This document shows, in pieces, positions 1 through 5,111 of a DNA stretch of 5,717 bases. This DNA is from Avoscillospira sp045579045 (GTDB taxonomy: Bacteria > Bacillota > Clostridia > Oscillospirales > Oscillospiraceae), in assembly GCA_045579045.1 (NCBI GenBank), contig JAZNLL010000051.1, forward strand, positions 1 to 5,717, written 5' to 3'. Within the stretch, counting starts at the first letter, position 1, and the number at the start of each line of letters is the position of its first letter. The notes below the pieces were generated by a model that was given only the letters and a program-made list of their open reading frames with translations, had not been told where the DNA came from and searched no databases. A program made the translations under genes and the position numbers.

Positions 1-403
1 CGATGGAAATTTCTTCGTCCACACATTCGTCGATGAACCGCTGGTCGATGCCCTCGTAGTGACCGCAGACCAGAATGATGTTTTCGTGTTCATCCCGGAG
101 CCGGACGGCATCGTTCTGGGTGAAGGTCTTGCCGCAGGGGGACATGAAGATCGTATGGACGGGTGCGCCCACTTCATCGCAGATGGCTCTCCAACAGTTG
201 TAGAGGGGATCTGCCTGCAGAACGGCGCCGTGACCGCCGCCGTAGGGGTAGTCATCCACCTGATTTTGTTTGTTGGTGGTGTAGTCCCGAATCTGCCATG
301 CCTCAATGCGGATCAGATCCCTCTCCTGGGCTCTGCCCAGAATACTCTCGTTCATCATGTCCCCGACGGTATCGGGGAACAGGGTCATAATATCAATCCG
401 CAT
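1..403 (-). CDS. trmD: tRNA (guanine-N1)-methyltransferase TrmD, N-terminal part (runs off window)
   Basis: SAM-dependent SPOUT enzyme that methylates G37 next to the anticodon in tRNAs reading CNN codons and so suppresses +1 frameshifting. Reading the minus strand from the ATG at 403-401 gives 134 complete codons before the window ends, a bit over half of the usual ~240-residue protein. Diagnostic segments are the start MRIDIMTLFPD, the ES-ILGRAQE stretch (residues 19-27), the glycine loop YGGGHG (54-59), and the trefoil-knot cofactor segment CGHYEGIDQRF (113-123) followed by DEEISI. The start overlaps the last 11 bp of rimM in another frame, so the two are translationally coupled; a modest purine-rich site (GAAGGG, about 10 nt upstream) lies inside the rimM coding sequence. 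The third position after GGG is His where many homologues have Ala-Gly-Met; otherwise it looks normal. The family call is certain; the C-terminal domain is not in view. Confidence 0.97.
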   Translation of the reverse strand, partial: MRIDIMTLFPDTVGDMMNESILGRAQERDLIRIEAWQIRDYTTNKQNQVDDYPYGGGHGAVLQADPLYNCWRAICDEVGAPVHTIFMSPCGKTFTQNDAVRLRDEHENIILVCGHYEGIDQRFIDECVDEEISI

Positions 404-890
404 CGGTCTGCATCCCTTCAATGAGCCGTACCTTTACGTAGCCGGCATCCGGATTCAGTTCTTCAATGAATTCCTTGACGGCAGGAATCATATACTCATG
501 CTGACCCTTGACCACATAGACATCGTTGCCGGGAGGGGTCAGGACTTCTGTGATCTTACCGATCTCCACGCCCTCTGCCAGCACCGGCACACCGATCAGG
601 TCGGCGATGAACACCACACCTTCTTCCAACTCGATGTCGTCACGGCTGATGGCGATCTCTTTGTTTCGAAGCAAGGCTGCATCTTCAATGGAATCCACCC
701 CTGCCAGCTTCAGAAGGATCATGTTCTTCTGCCGGGAGGCGTGCTCCACTTCATATTCCTTGCCGTCAATGAAAAAACGGTCAAAATCCAGAAGATCATC
801 GGGATCGTCCGCCCAAGGCATGACTTTCACATGACCGCGAAGGCCGTGGGTGTTGACGATCTGACCGGTAGGAAGCAGATTTTCTTTCAT
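393..890 (-). CDS. rimM: Ribosome maturation factor RimM
   Basis: Assembly factor for the 30S head domain that binds ribosomal protein S19 and helps 16S rRNA processing. The 165-residue product is full length for the family. The N-terminal RimM barrel shows GQIVNTHGLRGHVKV (residues 9-23), and the C-terminal PRC-barrel shows the FIADLIGVPV strand (94-103), GKITEVL (111-117) and the hallmark GNDVYVV (121-127), then YMIPAVKEFI (133-142). The ATG at 890-888 has a GAGGAG ribosome binding site at 905-900 with 9-nt spacing. The stop at 395-393 lies inside trmD, giving the typical rimM-trmD gene order. In many bacteria rpsP and a KH-domain gene sit just upstream; here the upstream neighbour is a divergent kinase gene and the pair has its own promoter, so it appears to be the head of its transcription unit. 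Confidence 0.96.
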   Translation of the reverse strand: MKENLLPTGQIVNTHGLRGHVKVMPWADDPDDLLDFDRFFIDGKEYEVEHASRQKNMILLKLAGVDSIEDAALLRNKEIAISRDDIELEEGVVFIADLIGVPVLAEGVEIGKITEVLTPPGNDVYVVKGQHEYMIPAVKEFIEELNPDAGYVKVRLIEGMQTDAD

Positions 891-913
891 GGGTATACGC
901 TCCTCATTCTATC

Positions 914-933
914 ATTATAGTTATTGTATCACA
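914..933 (-). promoter_or_regulatory. Promoter region for rimM-trmD (extended -10 and overlapping TATAAT)
   Basis: Read on the minus strand, 933-923 is TGTGATACAAT, a good Gram-positive extended -10 (TRTGn plus a 5/6 hexamer). Nine bases further downstream, 919-914 is a perfect TATAAT. Neither has a convincing -35 at 17 bp (CGTCAA lies 17 bp upstream of TATAAT). The TGTG element makes the upstream box the better candidate, giving a leader of about 26 nt; the downstream box would start the transcript almost at the ribosome binding site. Which one is used cannot be decided from sequence. Confidence 0.6.
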
Positions 934-980
934 GTTTTGACGGATTTGCACCTTTTTTCGCAGGGAAAGCAAGATATTCC

Positions 981-1009
981 TTGACCTTTTGGTTTTTGGA
1001 AAGTATGTT
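981..1009 (+). promoter_or_regulatory. Sigma-A type promoter for the pyridoxamine kinase gene
   Basis: TTGACC (981-986) and TATGTT (1004-1009) are separated by exactly 17 bp. The predicted transcript starts near 1016, leaving a leader of about 27 nt that carries the AGGAG ribosome binding site at 1031-1035, 7 nt before the ATG at 1043. It lies divergently to the rimM promoter with about 50 bp between the two -10 regions. Confidence 0.65.
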
Positions 1010-1042
1010 GTAGGTAAGAAGCTTCCACAAAGGAGAAAAACC

Positions 1043-1870
1043 ATGCAGAAACGTATCGCCGCCATCCATGACCTGAGCTGCTTCGGCAAGTGCTCTTTGA
1101 CTGTGGCCTTGCCTGTTATTTCCACCTTCGGCATCGAGTGTGCCGTCCTGCCCACGGCCATGCTTTCCGGTCACTTTGCCGCTTTGCCGGAGGTCAGCGT
1201 GCTGGATCTGACAGAGCGGATGGGCATGATCGCAGATCAATGGAAACAGGGCGGCGTGACCTTTGACGGCATTTTCTCCGGCTATCTCAGTTCCCGGGAG
1301 CAGGTGGAGCAGGTGGAAAAATTTGTAAAACTCTTCAAGGAAGAACACACGCTGTTTGTGGCAGACCCTGCCATGGCAGACCGGGGAAGGCTCTACCGTG
1401 GTTTCGGCATGGATCATGTGGAGGCGATGAAAAAGCTGTGCATGGGTGCCGATGTGGTGCTGCCCAATGTGACGGAAGCCTGTCTTATGCTGGGAAAAGA
1501 ATTCCGGGAACAGCAGGATGAGGGCTACATCCGGGAACTTTTGCAGGGAATGACGGAACTGGGTCCCAAGCAGGTGGTCATCACCGGTGTCAGTCTCACC
1601 CCGGAGCAGGTGGGCATTGCCTGTATGGATCACGGTGCTGTCTCCATCCTTCAGCGGACAAAGACACCCGGTCACTACAACGGCACAGGCGATCTGTTCG
1701 CCAGCGTTTTTACCGCCGCCGCGGTCAAGAGTGTGGAATTTTCCAAAGCCGCCAAATTGGCCATGGATTTTACATCCAAAGTCATTGCCGAAACTGCGAA
1801 AAATCCCCATCACCGCACCTACGGTGTGGACTTCGAACAGCACTTGAAGGAACTGCCTGTGCTTCCGTGA
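1043..1870 (+). CDS. pdxY: Pyridoxal/pyridoxamine kinase (PfkB/ribokinase-like superfamily)
   Basis: Cytosolic vitamin B6 salvage kinase that phosphorylates pyridoxal, pyridoxamine or pyridoxine at the 5' hydroxyl with ATP, feeding the PLP pool. The 275-residue product is normal length. The N-terminus IAAIHDLSCFGKCSL (residues 5-19) replaces the glycine-rich opening of other ribokinases and is typical of clostridial pyridoxamine kinases. The middle has DPAMADRGRLY (108-118, the DPVMGD-like motif) and PNVTEACLML (141-150). The C-terminal anion-hole/catalytic motif is NGTGDLF (213-219), with D217 the expected general base. The ATG at 1043 follows AGGAG by 7 nt; a longer TTG-initiated frame from 989 would run through the promoter and is not used. 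The gene stands alone, with separate promoters before and after. The exact vitamer preference and the symbol (pdxY versus pdxK) are uncertain; a hydroxymethylpyrimidine kinase is less likely given the N-terminal motif. Confidence 0.9.
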   Translation: MQKRIAAIHDLSCFGKCSLTVALPVISTFGIECAVLPTAMLSGHFAALPEVSVLDLTERMGMIADQWKQGGVTFDGIFSGYLSSREQVEQVEKFVKLFKEEHTLFVADPAMADRGRLYRGFGMDHVEAMKKLCMGADVVLPNVTEACLMLGKEFREQQDEGYIRELLQGMTELGPKQVVITGVSLTPEQVGIACMDHGAVSILQRTKTPGHYNGTGDLFASVFTAAAVKSVEFSKAAKLAMDFTSKVIAETAKNPHHRTYGVDFEQHLKELPVLP

Positions 1871-1888
1871 TTTTCCTGGGGTTTCCTG

Positions 1889-1917
1889 TTGAAAAAAGGC
1901 GAAATATTTTATATAAT
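1889..1917 (+). promoter_or_regulatory. Strong sigma-A promoter for the VanW-domain gene
   Basis: TTGAAA (1889-1894), a 17-bp AT-rich spacer and a perfect TATAAT (1912-1917) make 11 of 12 consensus positions. The predicted start site is near 1924, so the mRNA leader to the proposed start codon is about 47 nt. No intrinsic terminator is evident between the preceding kinase stop (1870) and this promoter, so some readthrough from upstream is possible. Confidence 0.8.
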
Positions 1918-1935
1918 GAATCATCATAGATTTGT

Positions 1936-1951
1936 TGGGATTCTTATCCCA
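1936..1951 (+). promoter_or_regulatory. Leader hairpin upstream of the VanW-domain gene
   Basis: TGGGAT (1936-1941) and ATCCCA (1946-1951) form a perfect 6-bp stem with a TCTT loop, 6 nt before the AGGAG at 1958-1962. It is too weak, and lacks the T-tract, to be a terminator. The last base of the stem is the A of a short ATG-AGA-TAG reading frame (1951-1959). A role in translation initiation or mRNA stability is inference only. Confidence 0.4.
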
Positions 1952-1957
1952 TGAGAT

Positions 1958-1973
1958 AGGAGCGATCACCATT
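1958..1973 (+). promoter_or_regulatory. Ribosome binding site and ATT start of the VanW-domain gene
   Basis: AGGAG (1958-1962) sits 8 nt before ATT (1971-1973), ideal spacing. Initiating here yields MKKGKFE, a natural-looking N-terminus. No ATG, GTG or TTG lies at a suitable distance in frame: an in-frame TGA at 1917-1919 closes the frame upstream, the TTG codons at 1932 and 1935 lack a ribosome binding site and lie almost at the transcript start, GTG at 2010 has none, ATG at 2025 has only a poor one, and ATG at 2046 has a weak GGAAG. Confidence 0.6.
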
Positions 1974-3818
1974 AAGAAAGGTAAATTCGAGCAGCCTCGC
2001 AAGCCCATTGTGGATCTGCCCTTTATGGAAACGGAAGATGCCACCATGGTTTTGCCGAAGGTGCCTGCGGCAAAGCCGCCTGTGACACCGCCTCCCGCAC
2101 CCAAGCCGCAGCCCCCCGTGGAAGAGCCGAAGAAGGGTCTTTCCCGCGGTCTGCTGGCAGGCATCATTGCAGGTGCGGTGGTTCTGGCGATTTTGATTGG
2201 AATGTTTGTCTGGGGTCTGGTACTGAAAGCCGGCGATACCATTTACCCCAATGTCTATCTGGCCGGCATCAATGTGGGCGGTATGGATCGCAATACTGCC
2301 ATGGCAACTGTGGAACAGGCAGTTTCTGATTCCTATGCCTCGTCTGTGCTCAATGTCCAGCTGCCGGATAGGACCCTGTCCTTCCAGCCGGAACAGACCA
2401 AAGTGGCGCTGGAGCCGGAGGAAGCCATTGCGGAGGCTATGTCCTACGGCAGAAGCGGCAATCCCTTCTCTGCCGTGACCACCTTCTGGGCTTCCAAGAA
2501 CCGGGAACACTATGTGGATCTGCAGACCGTTCTCAATCTGGATACGGACTACATCCGCCAGATGATCGATGCCATGGCTGCCGAGGTTGAAAGTGATCCC
2601 ACACCCCACAAGGTGACGGTCAATGAGCGGGCCGAGACCATCGTGGTGGAGGTCGGTTCTCCCGACCGTTCTCTGGATGCCGATGCCCTGTATGAGGCTG
2701 TGTATCAGGCTTTTATGGATCGGAATTTTACCCCCCTCAAGTGGGAGTATGACGAAGTGCCCTGCCAGCCTGTGGATCTGGAAGACTTGATGGAGCGTTT
2801 CGGCACCCCTGCTGAGGATGCTGTTTATGACGAAGAGGCCGGCGTGATCACCGAAGAGGTCGTCGGCTACGGCTTTGATGTGGAGGAAGAAGCCAAGCGT
2901 ATTGAGTCTGCCGCTCCCGGCAGCAAGATCGTCATCAAAATGGGTGAACTGATCCCCGAAGTGACCAAGGCCGATATCGACTCGGAATACTTCGGCACCA
3001 AGCTGTTCAGTAAGTCCACGGTCTATGTGGTCAATGCTGACCGTACCAACAATCTGAAACTGGCCTGTGAGGCCATCAACGGCAAGATCATTGCGCCGGG
3101 TCAGGTGTTCTCCTTCAATGACATTGTGGGTGAACGGACGGCGGAAAAGGGCTACAAGGCTGCCACCATCTACTCCGGCGGTGAGTCTCTGCCGGAACTG
3201 GGCGGCGGTGTCTGTCAGGTGGCTTCCACCATTTATTACTGCACGCTGCATATGGATCTGGAACAGGTGGAACGGACGGAGCATATGTTCGTAGTCACCT
3301 ATGTGGACATGGGTATGGATGCCACCATCTACTGGGGCAGTCTGGACTATAAGTTCCGCAATACGCTGGATTATCCCATCAAGATTCAGGCCAATATCGA
3401 TGACGGCAGCTGCAACATCACCTTCTGGGGCGAAAAGCCTCTGGAAAAGAAGGTGGAGATGTCTTACAGTATCCTTTCCACCACTCCATGGGAAGAAGTG
3501 GAGGAAGTGGACGAGGAGAAAGAACCCGGCTTCCGTGAAGAAAAGTGCACACCCTATACCGGCTACAAGGTCGTCACCTACAAGAAGGTCTTTGATCTGG
3601 ATGGCAAGGAGCTTTCCTCCGGTGTGGAGGCTTACAGCACCTATGAAAAGCGGGATCATATCTTCATTGTGGGTCCTTCCGAGGAGAAACCCATGGATCC
3701 CAGCGATCCCATGTTCCCGGAAGATCCTCTGGCACCGGAAGATCCTCTTGGCGGTACCACCGATACGGAAGATCCCGGCTTGAACGATCCTTTCAATAAC
3801 CCCTGGGGCATTTATTAA
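1971..3818 (+). CDS. Membrane-anchored peptidoglycan-binding / VanW domain protein
   Basis: Cell-envelope protein of the VanW family; its biochemical role is not established. Numbered from the ATT at 1971 it is 615 residues. Residues 1-58 are a cytoplasmic tail with a Pro/Lys-rich stretch (about 31-54); 59-86 is one membrane helix (GLLAGIIAGAVVLAILIGMF core) with no cleavage site, so the rest should be outside. Then come VYLAGINVGGMDRNTA (95-110), typical of the segment before putative peptidoglycan-binding (PG_binding_4) domains, and one or two such modules over about 115-335. The VanW domain spans about 360-488, with NGKIIAPGQVFSFND (370-384) and the signature ELGGGVCQVASTIYY (409-423). A G5-like beta segment follows (about 525-568), then an Asp-Pro-rich tail (575-611). 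It has its own promoter and a strong terminator. VanW is named from vancomycin-resistance clusters, but no van genes are present here and stand-alone homologues are common in Clostridia, so resistance should not be inferred. Confidence 0.88.
   Translation: MKKGKFEQPRKPIVDLPFMETEDATMVLPKVPAAKPPVTPPPAPKPQPPVEEPKKGLSRGLLAGIIAGAVVLAILIGMFVWGLVLKAGDTIYPNVYLAGINVGGMDRNTAMATVEQAVSDSYASSVLNVQLPDRTLSFQPEQTKVALEPEEAIAEAMSYGRSGNPFSAVTTFWASKNREHYVDLQTVLNLDTDYIRQMIDAMAAEVESDPTPHKVTVNERAETIVVEVGSPDRSLDADALYEAVYQAFMDRNFTPLKWEYDEVPCQPVDLEDLMERFGTPAEDAVYDEEAGVITEEVVGYGFDVEEEAKRIESAAPGSKIVIKMGELIPEVTKADIDSEYFGTKLFSKSTVYVVNADRTNNLKLACEAINGKIIAPGQVFSFNDIVGERTAEKGYKAATIYSGGESLPELGGGVCQVASTIYYCTLHMDLEQVERTEHMFVVTYVDMGMDATIYWGSLDYKFRNTLDYPIKIQANIDDGSCNITFWGEKPLEKKVEMSYSILSTTPWEEVEEVDEEKEPGFREEKCTPYTGYKVVTYKKVFDLDGKELSSGVEAYSTYEKRDHIFIVGPSEEKPMDPSDPMFPEDPLAPEDPLGGTTDTEDPGLNDPFNNPWGIY
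3717..3748 (+). repeat. 18-bp period repeat encoding the Asp-Pro-rich tail
   Basis: A 14-bp unit, CCGGAAGATCCTCT, occurs at 3717-3730 and again exactly at 3735-3748; a degenerate copy (GGAAGATCCCGG) follows near 3768-3779. It encodes the P-E-D-P-L units of the C-terminal tail of the VanW-domain protein. This looks like in-frame short-repeat expansion within a disordered tail. Confidence 0.7.
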
Positions 3819-3821
3819 GAG

Positions 3822-3857
3822 AAAAACCCGTGTCATCGGAAGATGACACGGGTTTTT
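3822..3857. terminator. Bidirectional intrinsic terminator between convergent genes
   Basis: AAAAACCCGTGTCATC (3822-3837) and its exact reverse complement (3842-3857) form a perfect 16-bp stem closed by a GGAA (GNRA-type) tetraloop. The stem core is GC-rich, with an A-tract on one side and a T-tract on the other, so it can end transcription from both directions. It starts 3 nt after the stop of the VanW-domain gene (3818) and ends 1 nt before the stop of the minus-strand metalloprotease gene (3859). Confidence 0.93.
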
Positions 3858-3858
3858 G

Positions 3859-4914
3859 TTACGCATTTTGCAGATACCATGCGATCAGCAGGTCGGTGAC
3901 TTCGCCGTAGGAGCGGACACCGCTTTCCTCTTGGAAGGTTTTGAGGTAGAGGTCATTGAGTTTTTCTGCTGTCTCCTGCACTTCGCCCTCATATTGGTCG
4001 TAATGCTCGGAGGCTCTGCGGACGTCCCGGAGGACGGTTTCCGAGAGAGTGCTTCGAATCTCCGAGGCGGCGGTAGGATCTGCCTTTGCCAAAGCATTGT
4101 AAGTGTAGATATAGGCAGAATACCAGCCGGAGTATTGGAATGCCGGGTCGTCATTGTTCAGACAGGCCAGAAATGCACAGAAATTGGCTTCGTCTTCGGG
4201 CGCGACAGTCAGACTGTGGGCCAGCTCATGGCACATGGTAAAGGGAATGGAGGCAGAGTAGGTATCCGTATTGACGCAGCTTTCGCCGGTGTAGGCAATG
4301 TAGATGCCGGTGATGCCCATGTAGCTGAAGGCTTTGGAAGTGAGAAGAGGCTTGACCGTGGTATCCGGCAGGCGGAAGAAGCCGTTGGTCTGTGCCATGG
4401 CATCATAGCCGTCCTTTGCAGTTTTTGCCATGGCTTCAAAGTCGATGGCAAGGTCGCCGTTTCCGTCCCGCTCCGCCTGCTCTGCCCAGGTATTTGCCTG
4501 GTTTGCCATGTAGTGGGTGGTGGCTTTCAACTGGTCTGTGGAATAGGTTGTCACGGTCAGACCTACGCGCTGGGCAACGGGTGTTCCGAAATGGTTGACG
4601 CCCCAGAGTCCGACAAACAAAAAGACCAGTATGGAAATGAGCAGCACCAGTCCGGAGAGCCACCGCAGGAACTTCCCTGTGGAAAAGCAACGGATCAGTC
4701 CGTAAAGCTCCAGTAAAATGACAATGGCGAGAAGAATCTCCCACACCGCAAAGGGGAAAGAGGCGGTGATGCCGGAGAGAAATGCCGCGGCATCCCGGGT
4801 GAAATCCGAATAAACAGAGAAAATCGGTGCAGGCAGGTACATGGCTGCTGCCATCAATGCTGCAGCCAGCGCCAGAAATACCGCAGATAAGATCAGTCTG
4901 CCGATAAAACGCAT
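3859..4914 (-). CDS. DUF3810-type membrane protein with HELAH zinc-protease motif
   Basis: Predicted integral membrane metallopeptidase of unknown substrate, 351 residues. Three hydrophobic helices are visible near residues 4-27, 54-75 and 84-106. After them comes a soluble domain with the zinc-binding motif HELAH (229-233) and EDEANF (240-245), where E242 is a plausible third zinc ligand and E230 the catalytic base. The HELAH...EDEANF layout matches the DUF3810 family as I know it. Helix count suggests the catalytic part faces outside if the N-terminus is cytoplasmic; this is inference. The start is the ATG at 4914-4912, with GGAGG at 4925-4921 and 6-nt spacing. A longer in-frame start at 4962 exists but would translate the intergenic repeat. 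It is convergent with the VanW-domain gene, shares its terminator, and is divergent from glyQS. Protease activity is unproven; the family assignment is fairly secure. Confidence 0.85.
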   Translation of the reverse strand: MRFIGRLILSAVFLALAAALMAAAMYLPAPIFSVYSDFTRDAAAFLSGITASFPFAVWEILLAIVILLELYGLIRCFSTGKFLRWLSGLVLLISILVFLFVGLWGVNHFGTPVAQRVGLTVTTYSTDQLKATTHYMANQANTWAEQAERDGNGDLAIDFEAMAKTAKDGYDAMAQTNGFFRLPDTTVKPLLTSKAFSYMGITGIYIAYTGESCVNTDTYSASIPFTMCHELAHSLTVAPEDEANFCAFLACLNNDDPAFQYSGWYSAYIYTYNALAKADPTAASEIRSTLSETVLRDVRRASEHYDQYEGEVQETAEKLNDLYLKTFQEESGVRSYGEVTDLLIAWYLQNA

Positions 4915-4916
4915 GG

Positions 4917-4931
4917 AAAACCTCCGGTTTT
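4917..4931 (-). promoter_or_regulatory. Hairpin enclosing the Shine-Dalgarno of the metalloprotease gene
   Basis: On the minus strand the 15 bases read AAAACC-GGA-GGTTTT, a perfect 6-bp inverted repeat with a 3-nt loop. The ribosome binding site GGAGG (4925-4921) lies in the loop and the 3' arm, and the ATG follows 2 nt after the hairpin. If it forms in the mRNA it would compete with ribosome binding. The stem is short and AU-rich at its base, so its stability is modest. Confidence 0.45.
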
Positions 4932-4932
4932 G

Positions 4933-4967
4933 AATTGACAATTGATAATGGACAATTGACAATGAAT
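4933..4967. repeat. Heptanucleotide tandem repeat, consensus AATTGAC, five copies
   Basis: Consecutive 7-bp units on the plus strand are AATTGAC, AATTGAT, AATGGAC, AATTGAC and AATGAAT, so the outer copies are degenerate. It lies between the metalloprotease ribosome binding site and its probable promoter, hence in the predicted 5' leader of that gene. CAATTG self-complementary blocks at 4939-4944 and 4953-4958 could form a weak 6-bp stem. Perfect TTGACA hexamers occur at 4935-4940 and 4956-4961 on the plus strand, but neither has a good -10 box at 17 bp. Confidence 0.75.
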
Positions 4968-4982
4968 TTGAAATTTTTGTTC

Positions 4983-5011
4983 ATTCTACCACAATTAGGG
5001 TAAAAACAAAA
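4983..5011 (-). promoter_or_regulatory. Extended -10 promoter for the metalloprotease gene
   Basis: Minus strand 4993-4983 reads TGTGGTAGAAT, a TRTGn extension plus a 5/6 -10 hexamer. The element 17 bp upstream (TTTTGT, 5011-5006) is a poor -35, as is usual for extended -10 promoters. Transcription would start near 4976 and include the heptanucleotide repeat in a leader of about 60 nt. Confidence 0.5.
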
Positions 5012-5019
5012 GGGAAAAC

Positions 5020-5047
5020 TTGACTTTGCAGTCATTTGTCCTATAAT
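5020..5047 (+). promoter_or_regulatory. glyQS: Sigma-A promoter for glyQS
   Basis: TTGACT (5020-5025), a 16-bp spacer and a perfect TATAAT (5042-5047). The predicted start site is near 5054, giving a leader of roughly 58 nt. It diverges from the metalloprotease promoter, with the two -35 regions only about 8 bp apart. Confidence 0.75.
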
Positions 5048-5070
5048 AATATGTTAGTATGCCAAATTGC

Positions 5071-5091
5071 GGCCTCGCAGCCAGCGGGGTC
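5071..5091 (+). promoter_or_regulatory. GC-rich hairpin in the glyQS leader
   Basis: GGCCTCGC (5071-5078) pairs with GCGGGGTC (5084-5091) over 8 bp including G-U wobbles, with loop AGCCA. It ends 6 nt before the AGGAGG ribosome binding site at 5098-5103. No T-tract follows, so it is not an intrinsic terminator. It is strikingly GC-rich against the AT-rich surroundings. It could be a 5' mRNA stabiliser or a regulatory element; no known riboswitch class is recognised. Confidence 0.45.
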
Positions 5092-5111
5092 AAGCTCAGG
5101 AGGAAAAAGAT

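Noticed and set aside
989..1042. TTG-initiated extension of the pyridoxamine kinase
   Set aside because: The extension overlaps the -10 box at 1004-1009, and the ATG at 1043 has AGGAG at ideal spacing with the conserved N-terminus starting there.
929..2242. 437-codon open frame on the minus strand opposite the pyridoxamine kinase gene
   Set aside because: Antisense shadow without promoter or family motifs; it crosses two well-supported sense promoters.
1971..3818. Vancomycin-resistance locus
   Set aside because: Only a VanW domain is present; there are no ligase, dehydrogenase, dipeptidase or two-component genes nearby, and stand-alone VanW proteins are common.
1944..3866. 640-codon open frame on the minus strand opposite the VanW-domain gene
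   Set aside because: It is an antisense shadow: the sense frame rarely uses codons that read as stops on the other strand. It has no recognisable domain, while the sense protein has clear VanW signatures.
4915..4962. Longer metalloprotease N-terminus starting at 4962
   Set aside because: The extra 16 residues (MSIVHYQLSIQ...) are a translation of the heptanucleotide repeat; the ATG at 4914 has a proper GGAGG.
4935..4963. Plus-strand promoter from TTGACA in the repeat
   Set aside because: The hexamer 17 bp downstream (GACAAT) is weak and the TTGACA is explained by the repeat unit; a better promoter for glyQS lies at 5020-5047.
4962..5003. 13-codon ORF on the plus strand
   Set aside because: It has no ribosome binding site, starts inside the repeat and has no supporting promoter.
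4920..5111. T-box riboswitch before glyQS
   Set aside because: The transcript leader from the well-defined promoter is about 58 nt and lacks the T-box core and a terminator stem.
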